36,748 nucleotides of DNA from Streptomyces violens. Lineage in GTDB: Bacteria > Actinomycetota > Actinomycetes > Streptomycetales > Streptomycetaceae. The stretch's first letter is position 1, and every line of letters begins with the position of its first letter. The notes under the pieces were generated by a model. That model was not told the origin of the DNA and made no database searches. It saw only the letters and a program-made list of their open reading frames with translations. The position numbers were made by a program, and so were the translations under genes. Positions 34,902-36,748 of this stretch are shown here, piece by piece. The stretch covers positions 1 through 36,748 of the forward strand of contig NZ_JOBH01000030.1 in the NCBI RefSeq assembly GCF_000717745.1, given 5' to 3'.

Positions 34902-36570
34902 GAGCGACGGGTACGACCGATACGACCGGCAGGGGCAGGCGTACGGCGGGAACGGAGCCGGCGGCGGAGCCGGGCCCCGGCGCCGGGAGCGCGGCATCCC
35001 CGACTCGCTGCTCGTCGGCGTGCTCGCCTTCCTCCTGGGCCTGACGGTCCTCGTATGGCTCGCCACGGGCCTCTCCGGCCTCTTCGCCCACGGCAACTGG
35101 CCCGATGGGCTGTCCTTCGCCCGCACCCCCCTCGCCATGCGCGAACTGGCCACCCAGCCGCACGACCTGCCCGCGGCCTGGCCCGCCACCCCCGACGGCC
35201 AGCTCTCGGGCTACGGCCTCTTCTGGGGCGTCTTCATCAGCGAACTGATGGTCCTGGTCGTCCTCACGATCTTCGCCCTCGGCACGATCACCCGCTTCCG
35301 CGCGGTACGCGCGGAACGCCGCGCGAATCGACGGGCGGAGAGGGCGGCCCCACCTGTAACTCCGGCGGCACCAGCCGCAGTCCCGGCCGCTCCGGCGGCG
35401 GATGCGGCCCCGGTCCCGCCGGGATCCGGCACCCCAGTCGGCGCCCCAGCCTCAGCCGCAGCCGTGGACGGCCGTATGACGGGTACGGAGGCAGCGCCCG
35501 TACCGACTGCCGTACCGGCCCCACAGCCGCCCCCGGACGCCCGTACGAACGCCCCCACCAGCGCCCCCACCGGCGTTCCCACCGGCGTCCCGGCCAACGT
35601 CCCCACCAACGCCGTTACCGACGACGCCCCCGCGCTCCCCCGCGTCCACTATCACCACCGCTCCGAGCGACACGCTGCCCGCGCTGCCGCGCTCGCCGCG
35701 ATCACGGCCGCCGAGGGACCGCTCCTCGTGGCCACGACCGACCCGACGCTCTGGGCCGAGAGCAAGGACGCCCGCGCGAAGCTCGGACCGCTGCACGCGT
35801 ACGACCCGCTGCACCTCCTCGACACCCCCGCCCGCCTGCGCTGGTCCCCCACCGCGGGCTGCGAGGACATCGCCGTCGCCGGTACCCGCGCGGCCGCTCT
35901 CCTCGCCCCCGTACGCCCGATGAGCACGCTCGATTCGGCCCTGGCGGACGCCGCTGAGACGTTGTTGCGCTGCTGGCTGCACGCGGCCGCCGTGGACGGC
36001 AGGCCGTTCCGGCAGATCCACCGCTGGGCCCAGGGCAGCGGCGCCGCCCATGAGCCCGTACGCATACTCCGTACGAACTCCAAGGCCGCGGCCGGCCGCG
36101 CCGGCGAGCTGGAGTCCGTACTGACGGCCCACCCCGAACGCCGCGACATGGCCCAGCAATTGGTCGCCCGCGCGCTCGCCGCGCTCTCCTCCGTCCACAT
36201 CCGGGACGCTTGCAATCCAGGGCGAGCCGATGCGCTCGCGCTTGATTCCTTCGTGGCCGAGGGGGGAACGCTTTACGTAGTGGGCGAGTCGACCGAGGAC
36301 CCGCGTACGACACCGGGTGCGATGCCCTTGCTTACCGCACTCGTCTCGAGCGTGGTCGAGCGCGGCCGCCGCATGGCCGAACGGTCATCTGACGGTCGCC
36401 TCGACCCACCACTCACCCTGGTCCTCGACGACATCGCAGCCCTGGCCCCGATCCCCGCGCTCCCCGAGCTCCTCGAATCGGGCGCCCCCCAGGGCCTCCT
36501 GACCCTGGCCACCGTCCGCTCCCCCGAACAAGCCCGCACCCGCTGGCCCCAGGCCTCCCTCCCGGCCTGA
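34900..36570 (+). CDS. VirD4/TraG-like protein lacking Walker A (cmd/T4SS operon gene 6)
   Basis: The 556-residue protein has a Gly/Tyr/Arg-rich leader, two TM helices (about 36-62 and 106-131), a Pro/Ala/Thr-rich linker with repeated APT and VPT units (about 150-245) and a soluble domain. That domain matches the TraG/VirD4 (type IV coupling protein) fold from GPLLVATTDPTLWAESKDAR (273-292) through RWSPTAGCEDIAVAGTRAAA, a helical domain, FVAEGGTLYVVGES and a Walker-B-like LTLVLDDIAALAP (505-517). The Walker A loop that should precede GPLLVATT is absent, and the protein ends soon after Walker B. The GTG at 34900 has only a weak ribosome-binding site. It would be SCO4126. Confidence 0.85.
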   Translation: MSDGYDRYDRQGQAYGGNGAGGGAGPRRRERGIPDSLLVGVLAFLLGLTVLVWLATGLSGLFAHGNWPDGLSFARTPLAMRELATQPHDLPAAWPATPDGQLSGYGLFWGVFISELMVLVVLTIFALGTITRFRAVRAERRANRRAERAAPPVTPAAPAAVPAAPAADAAPVPPGSGTPVGAPASAAAVDGRMTGTEAAPVPTAVPAPQPPPDARTNAPTSAPTGVPTGVPANVPTNAVTDDAPALPRVHYHHRSERHAARAAALAAITAAEGPLLVATTDPTLWAESKDARAKLGPLHAYDPLHLLDTPARLRWSPTAGCEDIAVAGTRAAALLAPVRPMSTLDSALADAAETLLRCWLHAAAVDGRPFRQIHRWAQGSGAAHEPVRILRTNSKAAAGRAGELESVLTAHPERRDMAQQLVARALAALSSVHIRDACNPGRADALALDSFVAEGGTLYVVGESTEDPRTTPGAMPLLTALVSSVVERGRRMAERSSDGRLDPPLTLVLDDIAALAPIPALPELLESGAPQGLLTLATVRSPEQARTRWPQASLPA

Positions 36571-36571
36571 C

Positions 36572-36612
36572 GCCTGACTCGCCCTACGGGGCCGCCTGAC
36601 TCGCCCTATGGG
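36572..36612. repeat. 22-nt tandem duplication after the last operon gene
   Basis: GCCTGACTCGCCCTACGGG (36572-36590) and GCCTGACTCGCCCTATGGG (36594-36612) follow the stop codon directly; the stop region itself (GGCCTGAC, 36565-36572) looks like the remnant of another copy. Confidence 0.7.
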
Positions 36613-36658
36613 TGGGCCGGAACTTGGTGCTGCGCCTGCCAAGGAGCCCAAACGCAGA

Positions 36659-36688
36659 AAAGCCCCGCACCATACGGTGCGGGGCTTT
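36659..36688. terminator. rRNA-operon terminator, bidirectional
   Basis: AAAGCCCCGCACC (36659-36671), a 4-nt loop and GGTGCGGGGCTTT (36676-36688) form a perfect 13-bp stem with flanking A and T runs. On the minus strand it lies 12 nt after the 5S end and is followed by TTTTCTG. It also faces the end of the cmd-like operon. Confidence 0.92.
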
Positions 36689-36700
36689 CCCACAATGATT

Positions 36701-36748
36701 GTTCGGCGGCGTCCTACTCTCCCACAGGGTCCCCCCTGCAGTACCATC
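36701..36748 (-). rRNA. rrf: 5S ribosomal RNA, 3' end (partial)
   Basis: The minus strand reads GATGGTACTGCAGGGGGGAC, then CCTGTGGGAGAGTAGG and ACGCCGCCGAAC, the 3' third of a Streptomyces 5S rRNA. The gene continues beyond the right edge, so an rRNA operon transcribed towards the window begins outside it. The mature 3' end is at about 36701. Confidence 0.93.

Noticed and set aside
27402..36570. Integrative conjugative element
   Set aside because: No relaxase, integrase, replication gene, tRNA or att repeat in the window, and the base composition matches the neighbours. Only the secretion machinery is present.

Overview
The window is a piece of a Streptomyces (or very close actinomycete) chromosome. 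GC is very high with strong third-position bias, GTG and TTG starts are common, a Streptomyces-type PHO box is present, and the gene order pstSCAB / Pit / DUF47 / CsoR followed by a six-gene membrane operon is one I recall from Streptomyces coelicolor (around SCO4126-SCO4142). I see no CRISPR array, transposase, integrase, relaxase or tRNA. The right edge enters an rRNA operon through the 3' end of a 5S rRNA on the minus strand.

Left part (1-11200). Small minus-strand units encode an S4-domain RNA-binding protein, an aldo/keto reductase behind a MerR-type 19-bp-spacer promoter, a SAM methyltransferase, and a compact AraC regulator - VOC protein - UvrA-like ABC ATPase run. Next is a polyol/sugar module: MFS sugar porter, LacI repressor and, divergently, a Gfo/Idh dehydrogenase coupled to a TIM-barrel isomerase. 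Near-identical 14-bp palindromes lie in both divergent control regions, which explains its regulation. A second VOC protein is convergent with it.

Middle (11300-16000). An XRE regulator, an HBHA-like Lys/Ala-rich helical protein and a DUF2516 membrane protein repeat the mycobacterial Rv0474-Rv0476 order. A receiver-PP2C (SpoIIE-type) phosphatase and an exported coiled-coil NlpC/P60 peptidase follow on the minus strand.

Phosphate block (16000-22200). A PHO box with 11-nt units precedes pstS-pstC-pstA-pstB. A strong stem-loop separates pstS from pstCAB, and the operon ends at a clear terminator beside a Streptomyces-type intergenic repeat. The low-affinity Pit transporter and its DUF47 (PhoU-like) partner are convergent. 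A CsoR copper repressor with its own ATATACCC-N5-GGGTATAT operator follows, then a 70-aa hypothetical protein, a lipoprotein, a small Cys/Trp-rich protein, a Tat-exported bicovalent flavin oxidase and a PAP2 phosphatase.

Right part (27400-36600). This is the most interesting system. A lytic transglycosylase/NlpC-P60 protein (VirB1-like) is divergent from six plus-strand genes: a small two-TM protein (VirB2-like topology), a one-TM VirB8/TcpC-like protein, a polytopic VirB6/TrbL-like protein, a PrgI + VirB4 N-terminal-half fusion (SCO6880-like), a VirB4 ATPase half, and a VirD4/TraG-like protein with no Walker A. It looks like a type IV secretion machine built into the chromosome, with no relaxase or mobility genes in view, ending against the rRNA operon. 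I believe it corresponds to cmdABCDEF of S. coelicolor, linked to sporulation and antibiotic production; that is recalled, not checked here.

A separate pattern runs through the window: several gene 3' ends carry two or three short imperfect tandem copies of 11-63 nt that often include the stop codon.
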